A DNA stretch of 64,000 nucleotides from Gillisia xinjiangensis (GTDB lineage: Bacteria; Bacteroidota; Bacteroidia; Flavobacteriales; Flavobacteriaceae), in assembly GCF_046298265.1 (NCBI RefSeq), contig NZ_JBKAHK010000011.1, forward strand, positions 1-64,000, given 5' to 3'. The position numbers were made by a program, and so were the translations under genes. Of the stretch, positions 9,996 to 18,428 are shown one piece after another (within the stretch, counting starts at the first letter, position 1; each line of letters begins with the position of its first letter). Below the pieces are notes generated by a model. It searched no databases. It saw only the letters and a program-made list of their open reading frames with translations, and was not told the DNA's origin.

Positions 9996-10517
9996 TCAGG
10001 AACTTTTTTTTATTACTTCCTTACCAAACTCCAGGACATCATATACAACGCACTTTTTATTGTCCAGCTCGAAATCCCTCATCAATCTTCTGCAGGACAT
10101 ATCATCAAGCCCAAGGAACACAATATGATCCCTTATGTGTTGGGTAAGACAATCTACCGCCTTTATCCGGGGTAACATATACTCACATTTACGGCTAAAT
10201 ACGTTCCCCTGATAGTCAATTACCCAGCTATGGATTAAGAGGCAAACCAGCTCTCCCGTTCTTTTTCCTGCAAATTCATAATCGAATGTGAGGCCCAAAT
10301 GCAGGTCTTCCGGTTGAGCATTCTCCGGGAAATCTATAAATCCATATAAAGGTCTAAAACTCATATTAGGAATATTTCCAACAAATATAAAATTTTTACT
10401 TGGAATAATTCCTGTTGTAAGAGATGGATTTTGTGAAATCATCCACAGAAAATCAATTTTACGTCTATACAGAGCCTCACGATTAAGCTTGCCAAAATTT
10501 TTGACTAAAGAATGCAA
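9996..10517 (-). CDS. Unknown 173-residue protein next to SRAP
   Basis: Not recognised. It has no signal peptide or membrane segment; it contains scattered Cys and Trp (LVCLLIHSWVIDYQG, KCEYMLP, DDMSCRRLMRDFELD) and ends with FGKEVIKKSS. It converges on the SRAP gene with 41 bases between stops. A truncated copy of its 3' part (about 62 codons, roughly 90% identical at DNA level) lies at 46113-46299, so the gene belongs to a unit that has been duplicated here together with SRAP. That linkage hints at a role in the same DNA-damage context, but this is inference only. Confidence 0.7.
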   Translation of the reverse strand: MHSLVKNFGKLNREALYRRKIDFLWMISQNPSLTTGIIPSKNFIFVGNIPNMSFRPLYGFIDFPENAQPEDLHLGLTFDYEFAGKRTGELVCLLIHSWVIDYQGNVFSRKCEYMLPRIKAVDCLTQHIRDHIVFLGLDDMSCRRLMRDFELDNKKCVVYDVLEFGKEVIKKSS

Positions 10518-10626
10518 GCAGCACTTTTTTTTCCATCACATAAACCAAGGCTAAAAAATAATAAGAACTTTTTCTTTCCATCCAACAGAAATAATTGATA
10601 TCCGGAACAACCAATTATAAAAATAT

Positions 10627-10634
10627 TATATTTG
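10627..10634 (+). promoter_or_regulatory. Bacteroidota -7 box for the metal-efflux operon
   Basis: TATATTTG matches the Bacteroidota -7 consensus TAnnTTTG and lies 6 bases before the ATG at 10641. Transcription would start at or just before the start codon, so the first message may be leaderless or nearly so. Confidence 0.5.
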
Positions 10635-10640
10635 CCATTA

Positions 10641-11075
10641 ATGCATAAACATGAGCACATAAAAGCACTTTTCTTTTTAGGGGTATTCTCTATGCTGTTA
10701 TTGCATCAGGTTTTGCCGCACTTGCATCACCAACACGATGTTGGGCACACACATAAAGCTGTTTCGCATAGCGATACGCACGATCATCACCACGATGTTC
10801 CGGAAAAAGAGAGTTCTAACAAGGGATTATTGGGTCTCTTTTTAGAAATGCACGTGCATTCAGTAGTGTCTAATGAAATATTAGTAACGCAAAACAGCAG
10901 TGTAAAACAACTTAACGTAAAAAAGGTTTTAAAAACGCCTATTTCTGCTAAGCATTATAGTATTTCTATAATCTATGATGAAGCGGAAAAAGTTACGTTA
11001 TATCATCCTCCAAATAATTATTTCAATTATTATCTCACATCCCTCGATACACGAGGCCCGCCAACTTTAGGTTAA
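10641..11075 (+). CDS. His-rich membrane-anchored metal-binding protein of efflux operon
   Basis: I choose ATG 10641; a TTG nine bases upstream lies inside the predicted -7 box. The 144-residue protein has one hydrophobic segment (ALFFLGVFSMLLLHQVLP, near residues 9-26) followed by a dense histidine run (HLHHQHDVGHTHK, HSDTHDHHHD) and a C-terminal part with NYFNYYLTSLDTRGPPTL. Short proteins like this open heavy-metal RND operons in Bacteroidota and are thought to bind or sense metal in the periplasm. The next gene (TolC-like) begins 71 bases downstream on the same strand. Confidence 0.72.
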   Translation: MHKHEHIKALFFLGVFSMLLLHQVLPHLHHQHDVGHTHKAVSHSDTHDHHHDVPEKESSNKGLLGLFLEMHVHSVVSNEILVTQNSSVKQLNVKKVLKTPISAKHYSISIIYDEAEKVTLYHPPNNYFNYYLTSLDTRGPPTLG

Positions 11076-11146
11076 TCGTTTAGGAATATTACCTCTACGG
11101 TAATGTATCATTTCACAAATTCAGGTTAAACCTAAAAATTCAAACA

Positions 11147-12334
11147 ATGAATAAACACATCGTATCCGCAATTTTCGGATGCCTGTTCTTTGTACATGGT
11201 TTCTCGCAAGACAAAAATATAGAGGAAGTACTCATTGAAATAGAACAGAATAATACGGAGTTAAAAGGTTATAAGTCCTTTATTGAAAGCCAGCAACTCG
11301 AAAACAGGAGCAACAACAATTTGCCTGACCCACAGCTTTCAGGTTATTATTTGCCTTTTGGTGATAATGCAACCGGTGATTATACTGAATATGAGGTATC
11401 ACAATCCTTTGAATTTCCTACCGTATATGGTGCGCGCAGTAAATGGAACGATTTAAAATCAACCCAACTGCAAACATCCTATGCAAAAAAGAGGCAGGAA
11501 ATTTTGTTGAGTGCAAAGGAGCTACTCATTGAAATTGCTTTTTTACAGAAGCAAAAGGCGATTGAAACCGAGCGAAAAACCCAGAGTAAACAGGTTTTCG
11601 ACCAGATTCAGGAACTTTTTAACAAGGAGCAAATTGGTATTTTAGATTTGAACAAGGCGAAAATTGCCTGGATCCAGGAGCAGTTTGTTGTTCAACAAAT
11701 CGAAAGCGAAATCCAAATTTTGCTGTCCAAACTCAAGACCTTGAATGGTGGAAAAGCCATTGATGATAGCCTTGAAGCAAAAATTTCTTTGCCTATTGAA
11801 GTCGGCAAGGAAGAAGGCCTCTGGCAGGAAAAATTAGCCAATGATCCTGCGGTACAGGAACTAAAAGCTGCTGAAACGGCTTCCTTGCAAAAAGTGAAAT
11901 TGGAAAGAAATAAAGTGCTGCCCAATATCGCACTTGGGTACAATTATCAAGGCGTTAGCAGCAGCAATTATTCTGGTTTTTATGGTGGGCTTTCAATACC
12001 GCTTTGGAATAGCAAAAACAAAGTAAAAGCCGCCCAGGCTAATTATGACTATCAGCAATCCAATACCCTTTTGATTACAACATCGATTTACACTCAATTT
12101 CAGGAAACCTATAACCGCTATGAATTGATGCTCAAAAAATACAATGAGTATCGAACTACAATGGATAATTTAAATAGTGAGGATTTGCTTTTTAAAGCCT
12201 ATATGTTGGGCGAGTATTCATTTATGGATTACTACGTAGAGCTTCAGTTTTATCGAAATGCATTAGATAAAATGCTTCAAATGGAAAAAGAATTAGAATT
12301 GCTTAAAGCACAATTATTAAAACATCAATTATAA
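11147..12334 (+). CDS. Outer-membrane efflux protein, TolC/CzcC family
   Basis: A 395-residue exported protein (signal HIVSAIFGCLFFVHGFSQ). The body is the alpha-helical coiled-coil barrel of the outer-membrane efflux family, with long heptad-rich helices (residues about 90-200 and 225-390) and the typical SGYYLPFG / YEVSQSFEFPTVYGARSKW stretch seen in CzcC-like members. At 395 residues it is in the usual CzcC range. It provides the outer-membrane channel for the RND pump encoded downstream at 14400. Confidence 0.88.
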   Translation: MNKHIVSAIFGCLFFVHGFSQDKNIEEVLIEIEQNNTELKGYKSFIESQQLENRSNNNLPDPQLSGYYLPFGDNATGDYTEYEVSQSFEFPTVYGARSKWNDLKSTQLQTSYAKKRQEILLSAKELLIEIAFLQKQKAIETERKTQSKQVFDQIQELFNKEQIGILDLNKAKIAWIQEQFVVQQIESEIQILLSKLKTLNGGKAIDDSLEAKISLPIEVGKEEGLWQEKLANDPAVQELKAAETASLQKVKLERNKVLPNIALGYNYQGVSSSNYSGFYGGLSIPLWNSKNKVKAAQANYDYQQSNTLLITTSIYTQFQETYNRYELMLKKYNEYRTTMDNLNSEDLLFKAYMLGEYSFMDYYVELQFYRNALDKMLQMEKELELLKAQLLKHQL

Positions 12335-12352
12335 ACTTTAAAACATACAATT

Positions 12353-12589
12353 ATGAAAATCTCAAAAGTATTATTTGCAATAACAATCGCATCGACATTT
12401 TTAGTAACCTCTTGCAGGGACACAAAAAATCAACCCACTGACGACCACGGTCATGAACACGATGCAGATGGCGGTCATATGCACGATGAAATTATAGAAC
12501 AGGAAGAATTTCAAGTAGAGAAAGATTCTATGGAAATAAAAACTGAAAGCCACAAACACGATGATGGTGCTGAACACCACGACCATTAA
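12353..12589 (+). CDS. Small His/Asp-rich lipoprotein of efflux operon
   Basis: A 78-residue protein: lipoprotein signal with lipobox VTSCRD (Cys21), then a histidine/aspartate-rich mature part (DDHGHEHDADGGHMHDE, HKHDDGAEHHDH). It sits 18 bases after the TolC-like gene, so the two are surely co-transcribed. The composition indicates metal binding in the periplasm; it may serve as a metal chaperone or buffer for the pump. The same HDADG(G/S)H motif occurs near the N-terminus of the adaptor encoded next. Confidence 0.75.
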   Translation: MKISKVLFAITIASTFLVTSCRDTKNQPTDDHGHEHDADGGHMHDEIIEQEEFQVEKDSMEIKTESHKHDDGAEHHDH

Positions 12590-12884
12590 AAACAACCAGA
12601 TACAAAAGGTGAAACATCCATTATTAACCAGACGAAAGAATATAGATAAAAGACTATCAGTTTGATACACATGTATATTACATAATTTTATGTGTCAATA
12701 TATTGCTGTCATCTTAATAGAATAAAATATCTCACACAGGAAAATGCTTATATGGATGTAACTCTTGAATTATGGGGACAAGTTATGAAAGATGAAAAAC
12801 AATAAATATCTACTATTGAAAAATTTTCCGCAGAATCACGCAGATTAGCGCTGAATAATTGATTCAAAACAGAAAAATAAACAG
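12590..12884. other. Intergenic gap inside the efflux operon
   Basis: No gene. Near 12833 it contains CGCAGAATCACGCAGATTAG, a tandem-like snippet of the type repeated between genes in flavobacterial genomes. A separate promoter for the adaptor gene is possible but none is clear. Confidence 0.4.
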
Positions 12885-14387
12885 ATGAAATATATATTAA
12901 TAGTGCTTGCCTTTTTGGCGATGTCTTGTAATAACAAGGCAGAAGATGCACATGCACATGATGCCGATGGTAGTCACGTTGGGGAAGAAATCCCTCGATT
13001 AAACCACACCATCTGGACAGATAAGACTGAACTTTTTGTAGAATTCCCCGCCTTAATAGCAGGCAATTCAAGCAGATTTGCAGCCCATTTTACGGTGCTC
13101 GATAAACACCAGCCCGTCCGTGAAGGTTCGGTTACGGTAAGTTTAATTAAAGGGGATAAAGGCATTCGAAATACCGCAGAAGCACCATCATCACCAGGAA
13201 TATTTTCGCCTACAATTCAACCGAAAGAATCTGGTATTTACCAACTTGTTTTTGAATTGAAAACACCGGAATATTCCGATAAGATAACGATTGATGACGT
13301 GACTGTTTATCCGAATGCAGCCGAAGCAATAAAAGCCTTAGGCACTGCCGAAGATGATGGCAGTATCTCCTTCTTAAAGGAACAGGCCTGGAAAATCGAT
13401 TTTCAAACCGCACCTGTTGTTTCGGGTGAAATTTACGATGTCATCAATACCTCAGGTGTTTGGATGCCATCACCGGGCTCGGTAAAATCCCTAGCAGCAA
13501 AATCCAATGGCGTGGTGGATTTTAAAGTGAATAATCTCACGGAAGGCACAGCGGTAAAACAAGGTCAACTGTTGATGAGTTTGAACAGTGAAGGTTTGGT
13601 ATCCAATAATTTGAGTAACGAAATCGCCAATGCACGTGCCAATTTTAACCAGGCAAAATCTGAATACGAACGTAAAAAAGAACTGTACGAATCTAAAATT
13701 GTCCCAAAATCGGAATTTGAGAAAGTGGAGAGCAATTTTGAGATAGCTAAATCAAACTATCAATCATTGACGTCAGGTGTTTCGGGAGGCAGCAAACAGA
13801 TTCGTGCTCCTTTTGATGGCTTTATCAAATCTATTTCAGTCACCAATGGCGATTATGTAGAGCAGGGCGTGGCATTGGTAGCAATTGGAACACATCAATC
13901 CAAAGTACTAAAAACCCAGATAGCACCCAGCTACGGAATTACAATGGAGAATGTGCAGGGTATTTGGTATCAAACAAACGATGGACATTGGGCAAATGTA
14001 ACAGATGCCGAAGGTGAAATTCTGTCTGTTGGTAAAGATGTAGAGCGTGAAAACCCGCTGATTTCAGTTTTCGCACAAGTAAATGCAGAGGTCGATATGC
14101 CGGAAGGAAGTTTAACGCCCGTTCAAATAGCGATGGGCATTGCGACCCAAAACACAATGATTCCTGTTAATGCTTTATTAGAAGATTATGGAAGCTATTC
14201 AGTTATTGTGCAACTTTCAGGCGAGAGCTTTGAAAGGCGACCTGTAAAAACAGGGAAGCGCAATGGCGAGAATGTAGAAATACTACAGGGCTTGCAAGTT
14301 GGCGAAGTGGTTGTAACTGAAGGAGCATACCAGGTTAAAATGGCTTCCATGTCTGGTTCAACACCTGCACACGGTCACGATCATTAA
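12885..14387 (+). CDS. RND efflux periplasmic adaptor, CzcB/CusB-like lipoprotein
   Basis: A 500-residue adaptor (membrane-fusion protein). The N-terminus is a lipoprotein signal with lipobox LAMSCN (Cys15) and then a His-rich AHAHDADGSH segment. A roughly 110-residue beta domain (LFVEFPALIAGNSSRF...) precedes the adaptor core. The core has a barrel-sandwich half (SNGVVDFKVNNLTEGTAVKQGQ), a helical hairpin (NLSNEIANARANFNQAKSEY ... FEIAKSNYQSL), then IRAPFDGFIKSISVTNGDYV and the membrane-proximal domain ending LQVGEVVVTEGAYQVKM. It links the inner-membrane pump (12 bases downstream) to the TolC-like channel. Confidence 0.9.
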   Translation: MKYILIVLAFLAMSCNNKAEDAHAHDADGSHVGEEIPRLNHTIWTDKTELFVEFPALIAGNSSRFAAHFTVLDKHQPVREGSVTVSLIKGDKGIRNTAEAPSSPGIFSPTIQPKESGIYQLVFELKTPEYSDKITIDDVTVYPNAAEAIKALGTAEDDGSISFLKEQAWKIDFQTAPVVSGEIYDVINTSGVWMPSPGSVKSLAAKSNGVVDFKVNNLTEGTAVKQGQLLMSLNSEGLVSNNLSNEIANARANFNQAKSEYERKKELYESKIVPKSEFEKVESNFEIAKSNYQSLTSGVSGGSKQIRAPFDGFIKSISVTNGDYVEQGVALVAIGTHQSKVLKTQIAPSYGITMENVQGIWYQTNDGHWANVTDAEGEILSVGKDVERENPLISVFAQVNAEVDMPEGSLTPVQIAMGIATQNTMIPVNALLEDYGSYSVIVQLSGESFERRPVKTGKRNGENVEILQGLQVGEVVVTEGAYQVKMASMSGSTPAHGHDH

Positions 14388-14399
14388 AAAACGAAGCAA

Positions 14400-17300
14400 A
14401 TGTTAAACAAAATATTATCAATTTCACTTCAAAATAGATTGCTTATTCTGTTGGGAGCAGTTGCATTGAGCGTGTTGGGTGTGTATTACGCCAGCACAAT
14501 GAATGTCGATGTATTCCCAGACCTTACAGCACCAACGGTAACCATTCTTACCGAAGCGCACGGAATGGAATCTGAAGAAGTCGAAAAATTAGTGACCTAT
14601 CAATTGGAAACGGCCTTAAACGGTTCGCCAAATGTGAGACGGATCCGTTCTTCATCCGCCGCAGGAATTTCCATTGTGTGGGTAGAATTTGAATGGGGAA
14701 CCGATATTTATCGGGCTCGCCAAATTGTAAGTGAACGCATCCCAATGGTGAGAGAAAATTTGCCAGAAGGTATTGGAGCACCAACAATGGCACCTATTTC
14801 ATCCATTATGGGCGAAATAATGCTATTGGGTGTGACCTCAGATAGCTTGTCCGCAATGGAATTACGAACCTTATCCGATTGGACTATAAGACCTCGCATA
14901 AAAGCGATTGGCGGTATTGCAAATGTGGTGGTCATTGGTGGCGATTATAAGCAATACCAGGTATTTGCCAATCCTGAAAAGATGAAGTATTATGATGTAA
15001 GCCTTTCTGAATTGGTAGAACAAGTTAAAGAAGCCAATACAAATGCACCTGGTGGAGTGATCAATCAATATGGCAATCAATACATTATCAAGGGAAGCGG
15101 TAGAGCGTATGCTTTGGAGGATTTACAGGAAGCGGTTGTAAAACAAGTCAATGGTCAAACCATTAAAATAAAGGATGTGGCAACTGTCCAAATTGGTGCA
15201 GCCGATAAAATTGGGGATGGGTCATTAAATGCAAAACCGGCAGTTATTTTAACCATTTCCAAACAACCCGATGTAAATACGTTGGAACTGACAGATAGAT
15301 TGGATGAAGCGATTGCCGATTTAGAAAAAACCTTGCCGAAAGGCGTCAATATTAAAAGTCAAATCTTTAGACAGGCCGATTTTATTGATGCTTCCATTAG
15401 CAATTTAAATCAAACCTTGTTGGAAGGTGCATTCTTTGTAATGATTGTACTTTTTATCTTTTTGATGAATTGGAGAACGACGCTTATTTCGTTATTGGCA
15501 ATTCCCATTTCATTATTGGTGTCCATCATCATTTTAAAATGGTTGGGTTATACTATTAATACGATGAGTTTAGGAGGAATGGCTATTGCTATTGGCGCCT
15601 TGGTGGATGATGCTATTATCGATGTTGAAAATGTGTATAAACGATTGCGGGAGAACGTCAGAAAACCGAAAGAGGAACGCCAATCAACAATTACGGTTGT
15701 TCGTGATGCCTCTGTAGAGATTCGGAGTTCCATCATTATAGCTACCTTAATTATTATCGTGTCGTTTATTCCATTATTCTTTTTAAGCGGAATGGAAGGC
15801 CGATTATTGCAGCCCCTGGGGATTGCATTTGTTACATCGGTTTTAACCTCACTGATTGTTGCTGTTACGGTAACACCTATTTTATGTTCCTATTTGCTGA
15901 ATAATGAAAAACTGCTGAATAAACAGGCAGAAGGAACACTTGTGGAGCGCTGGTTACAGAGACACTATGGTAATCTTTTGGAACGTGCCACACAAATCCC
16001 AAAAACAATTATTGGAGTAACCGTCATTGCATTTATCATAAGTCTTATGGTTTTTACGCAATTGGGAAGAAGCTTTTTGCCGGAATTCAATGAAGGCTCT
16101 TTGGTGATTAGTGTGGTTGGGCCACCGGGAATGTCATTGGAAGAAAGCAACAAAACAGGAAAATTAATAGAAGAAATTTTATTGGATCTACCCGAAGTGG
16201 AAGTCGTGACGCGCAGACAAGGTCGTGCTGAATTAGACGAACACGCGCAAGGCGTCAATGCTTCTGAAATCGATGTTCCTTTTGTTCTCCAAGGCAAGAC
16301 CAAAGAAGAATTTTTTGAAGAAGTTCGAAATAAATTAAGCATTGCCCCAGGTGTCAATATTACCTTAGGCCAACCCATCGCACACCGTATTGACCATATG
16401 CTTTCGGGTACCCGAGCCAATATTGCCATAAAGATTTTCGGTTCAGATCTGCAACAATTGTTTGAAGTAGGAAAAAGCGTAGAACAGAACATAAAGGATA
16501 TTGATGGATTGGCAGATGTTGCGGTTGACCAGCAGATTGAAGTTCCTCAAATACGCATCAAGCCAAAACGCCAAATTCTATCGGCCTATGGTATGACTGT
16601 AGGTAATTTGATGGAACAAGTAGATATTGCCTTTGCAGGGGAAGAAGCCGGAGAGATTTATGAAGGTCAAAAGTACTTTGATTTGATAGTGCGCTACGAA
16701 AAACCCTTTCGGGATGATATTGAAACCATCGGTCAAACCTTAATCAGTTTACCAAATGGAGGTCAAACCACTTTGGGGGAATTGGCTACGGTTGCTTCAG
16801 TAAGCAGTCCAAATACCATCAATCGTGAGGATGTGCAACGTAAAATTGTTGTTGCTGCCAATGTTCAGGGCAGGGATTTACGTGGTGCCGTAAACGAGAT
16901 AAAAGAGGTTGTTGCGAACAATGTGAATATGCCAGAAGGCTACCGGGTACAATATGGTGGTCAATTTGAAAGTGAGTCCAAAGCATCACAATTACTTCTA
17001 GTAAGTGCATTCCTTGCTATTGGAGTTATTTTTCTATTGCTGTATTATGAATTTAAAAATGTAAAATTGGCTTTTGTTGTTTTGATCAATTTACCATTGG
17101 CATTAATCGGTGGTATTTTGATTGTTTATTTTACATCCGGAATCATCAGTATCGCAGTAACAATTGGTTTTATCAGTTTGTTTGGTATCGCAACACGCAA
17201 CGGTATATTGCTGGTGTCTCGCTATGAAGATTTAAGAAAGGAAGGAATGCAAGGATTTCAATTGATTAAATCCGGAGCCTTAGACAGATTAAATCCAATC

Positions 17301-17480
17301 TTGATGACAGCTTTTACAACAGGTTTGGCATTAATCCCATTGGCCTTAAAGGGTGGGGAGCCTGGTAGCGAAATACAAAGTCCCATGGCTGTAGTTATAT
17401 TGGGTGGATTATTAACGGCTACCATATTAAATTTGGTTGTAATTCCCTGTGTGTATCAATTGGTGATTAGAAATAAATAA
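14400..17480 (+). CDS. Heavy-metal efflux RND pump (CzcA/CusA family)
   Basis: A 1026-residue inner-membrane pump of the HME-RND family. Visible features are TM1 (LLILLGAVALSVLGVYY), the periplasmic start NVDVFPDLTAPTVTILTEA, a TM2-6 block around residues 345-500, and GALVDDAIIDVENVYKRL in the TM4 region, which carries the proton-relay Asp pair. A second TM block at 870-1020 contains GFISLFGIATRNGILLVSRYEDL. It exchanges protons for metal ions and expels them through the adaptor and TolC-like channel. The DFGxxVDGA form of the TM4 motif typical of Zn/Co/Cd pumps is not seen, so I do not assign the metal. It is the last gene of the operon. Confidence 0.92.
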   Translation: MLNKILSISLQNRLLILLGAVALSVLGVYYASTMNVDVFPDLTAPTVTILTEAHGMESEEVEKLVTYQLETALNGSPNVRRIRSSSAAGISIVWVEFEWGTDIYRARQIVSERIPMVRENLPEGIGAPTMAPISSIMGEIMLLGVTSDSLSAMELRTLSDWTIRPRIKAIGGIANVVVIGGDYKQYQVFANPEKMKYYDVSLSELVEQVKEANTNAPGGVINQYGNQYIIKGSGRAYALEDLQEAVVKQVNGQTIKIKDVATVQIGAADKIGDGSLNAKPAVILTISKQPDVNTLELTDRLDEAIADLEKTLPKGVNIKSQIFRQADFIDASISNLNQTLLEGAFFVMIVLFIFLMNWRTTLISLLAIPISLLVSIIILKWLGYTINTMSLGGMAIAIGALVDDAIIDVENVYKRLRENVRKPKEERQSTITVVRDASVEIRSSIIIATLIIIVSFIPLFFLSGMEGRLLQPLGIAFVTSVLTSLIVAVTVTPILCSYLLNNEKLLNKQAEGTLVERWLQRHYGNLLERATQIPKTIIGVTVIAFIISLMVFTQLGRSFLPEFNEGSLVISVVGPPGMSLEESNKTGKLIEEILLDLPEVEVVTRRQGRAELDEHAQGVNASEIDVPFVLQGKTKEEFFEEVRNKLSIAPGVNITLGQPIAHRIDHMLSGTRANIAIKIFGSDLQQLFEVGKSVEQNIKDIDGLADVAVDQQIEVPQIRIKPKRQILSAYGMTVGNLMEQVDIAFAGEEAGEIYEGQKYFDLIVRYEKPFRDDIETIGQTLISLPNGGQTTLGELATVASVSSPNTINREDVQRKIVVAANVQGRDLRGAVNEIKEVVANNVNMPEGYRVQYGGQFESESKASQLLLVSAFLAIGVIFLLLYYEFKNVKLAFVVLINLPLALIGGILIVYFTSGIISIAVTIGFISLFGIATRNGILLVSRYEDLRKEGMQGFQLIKSGALDRLNPILMTAFTTGLALIPLALKGGEPGSEIQSPMAVVILGGLLTATILNLVVIPCVYQLVIRNK

Positions 17481-17506
17481 TTTAGATAATCCTTTTAAAT
17501 TAAAGG

Positions 17507-17541
17507 AATGGCTGTGTTCAAGGGGACACAGCCATTTTTAT
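17507..17541 (+). terminator. Terminator of the metal-efflux operon
   Basis: Stem AATGGCTGTGT / ACACAGCCATT (perfect 11 bp) with an 8-base loop and a TTTTTATA tail, 27 bases after the RND pump stop codon. Confidence 0.85.
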
Positions 17542-17768
17542 AAGTCGCAGCTGTTACATTACTCTCAAATTCGTTAAAATTTACATTGTATTACAGACTT
17601 CCCCTAATTAGAACTATTTATCGTCCAAAATTATGTTTTTACACTCTGTATGCGGTACCGCTAGGTATCTGAATTTTTGATTTCCCTTATACTCTTTAGC
17701 AGGAAATTTTCATCCCAATGAGTAAGTAAATTCAAATTAAAAATTTTGTACTTATCAGTTATTTTTCC
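17542..17768. other. Intergenic stretch before the att-like repeat
   Basis: No gene recognised. Short frames here are low-complexity and overlap the repeat at 17769-17834. Confidence 0.4.
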
Positions 17769-17834
17769 CAGTAATAGCGTGCGATTTGGTTCGTTTTTTC
17801 TTTTGTTGTTTTGTTGCTCTATTTCCCAATACAA
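17769..17834. repeat. att-like repeat, left copy
   Basis: 60 of 66 bases are identical to 63870-63935, in the same orientation, including an unbroken 25-base match (17810-17834). The right copy includes the last codons of mnmE (ATTGGGAAATAG on the minus strand). On its right side this left copy is fused to the first 42 codons of a Rieske-type gene, not to mnmE. It therefore looks like an attachment site or the junction of an integrated element. Confidence 0.75.
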
Positions 17835-17943
17835 CAATTGGAATATCAAATACGATTCTTTTTATTGGTTTATTCCCATTTAATTCTTTAGAAGTTCCGG
17901 CTGCATACCAATAATTCTTAAGAAGCCCTTCCTGTTCAATCAT
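17818..17943 (-). pseudogene. Rieske [2Fe-2S] oxygenase N-terminal fragment
   Basis: From ATG 17943 the frame reads MIEQEGLLKNYWYAAGTSKE, then LNGNKPIKRIVFDIPIVVLGN. This is the conserved opening of Rieske-type ring-hydroxylating or demethylase oxygenases (F/L-x-N-x-W-Y-x-A ... KP-x-x-R-x-x-x-x-x-P-x-V-x), normally about 350 residues. After 42 codons it runs straight into the att-like repeat and the protein loses all family character; the Rieske Cys-His ligands are never reached. The gene was cut here, most simply by an integration event or later deletion. Confidence 0.65.
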
Positions 17944-18130
17944 ATGGATGTATACTCATTTCTTAAATTATCTTAGAAAGATACATAAACTAAATCATCT
18001 TTTCTAAATCAGAAATGCATTAGGCTAAAGGTGGTTTTGATAATTGATATATTATACAAGATGATCAATCGATCTTCACAGTTTCAACTTTTTATACCTT
18101 TTAAGGTCTGAAAAAGAAACCCAAAAGTCT

Positions 18131-18414
18131 TTAGGTAGATTTTTGAAACAACATACGTAAACTCTTTGATCTGGATAAGTCTATAGGTCTTTTGAAAATA
18201 AGTTTCATAATTGTATCAGCTATTGCTATGGCTAACAAGGCAAATAAAGGAACAACTAAGATGTCAATAGTATAATGACATGTTGAAGCACGAGCATAAT
18301 TGCAACCACTATCGCAGAAAGAAAAAGATAGAACCTGACTTTATTAAAAGGTGTTATTAGACTTAATAATATAAGATTGGAAGTATGTCCGGAGTAACCG
18401 ATTTTGAGTGTCAT
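18131..18414 (-). pseudogene. PAP2-family (sphingomyelin-synthase-like) membrane phosphatase remnant
   Basis: The frame from 18414 gives YSGHTSNLILLSLIT and LFLSAIVVAIMLVLQHV. Near 18270 a single missing base shifts the frame; the next frame then reads HYTIDILVVPLFALLAIA and ends SLRMLFQKST at 18131. SGHT followed by HVHYTIDI is the pair of catalytic histidine motifs of the PAP2_C class of lipid phosphatases. The N-terminal transmembrane half is missing (the CPBP gene begins just upstream), so this is a 5'-truncated and frameshifted relic. Confidence 0.7.
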
Positions 18415-18428
18415 TTTTAATTTCAATA

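Noticed and set aside
12660..12860. Possible small gene in the efflux operon gap (MDVTLELWGQVMKDEKQ)
   Set aside because: Only 17 codons, no conservation evidence and no RBS or promoter cue.
17661..17849. 62-codon minus-strand frame across the att-like repeat
   Set aside because: It reads repeat DNA in a frame different from both mnmE and the Rieske fragment; low complexity.
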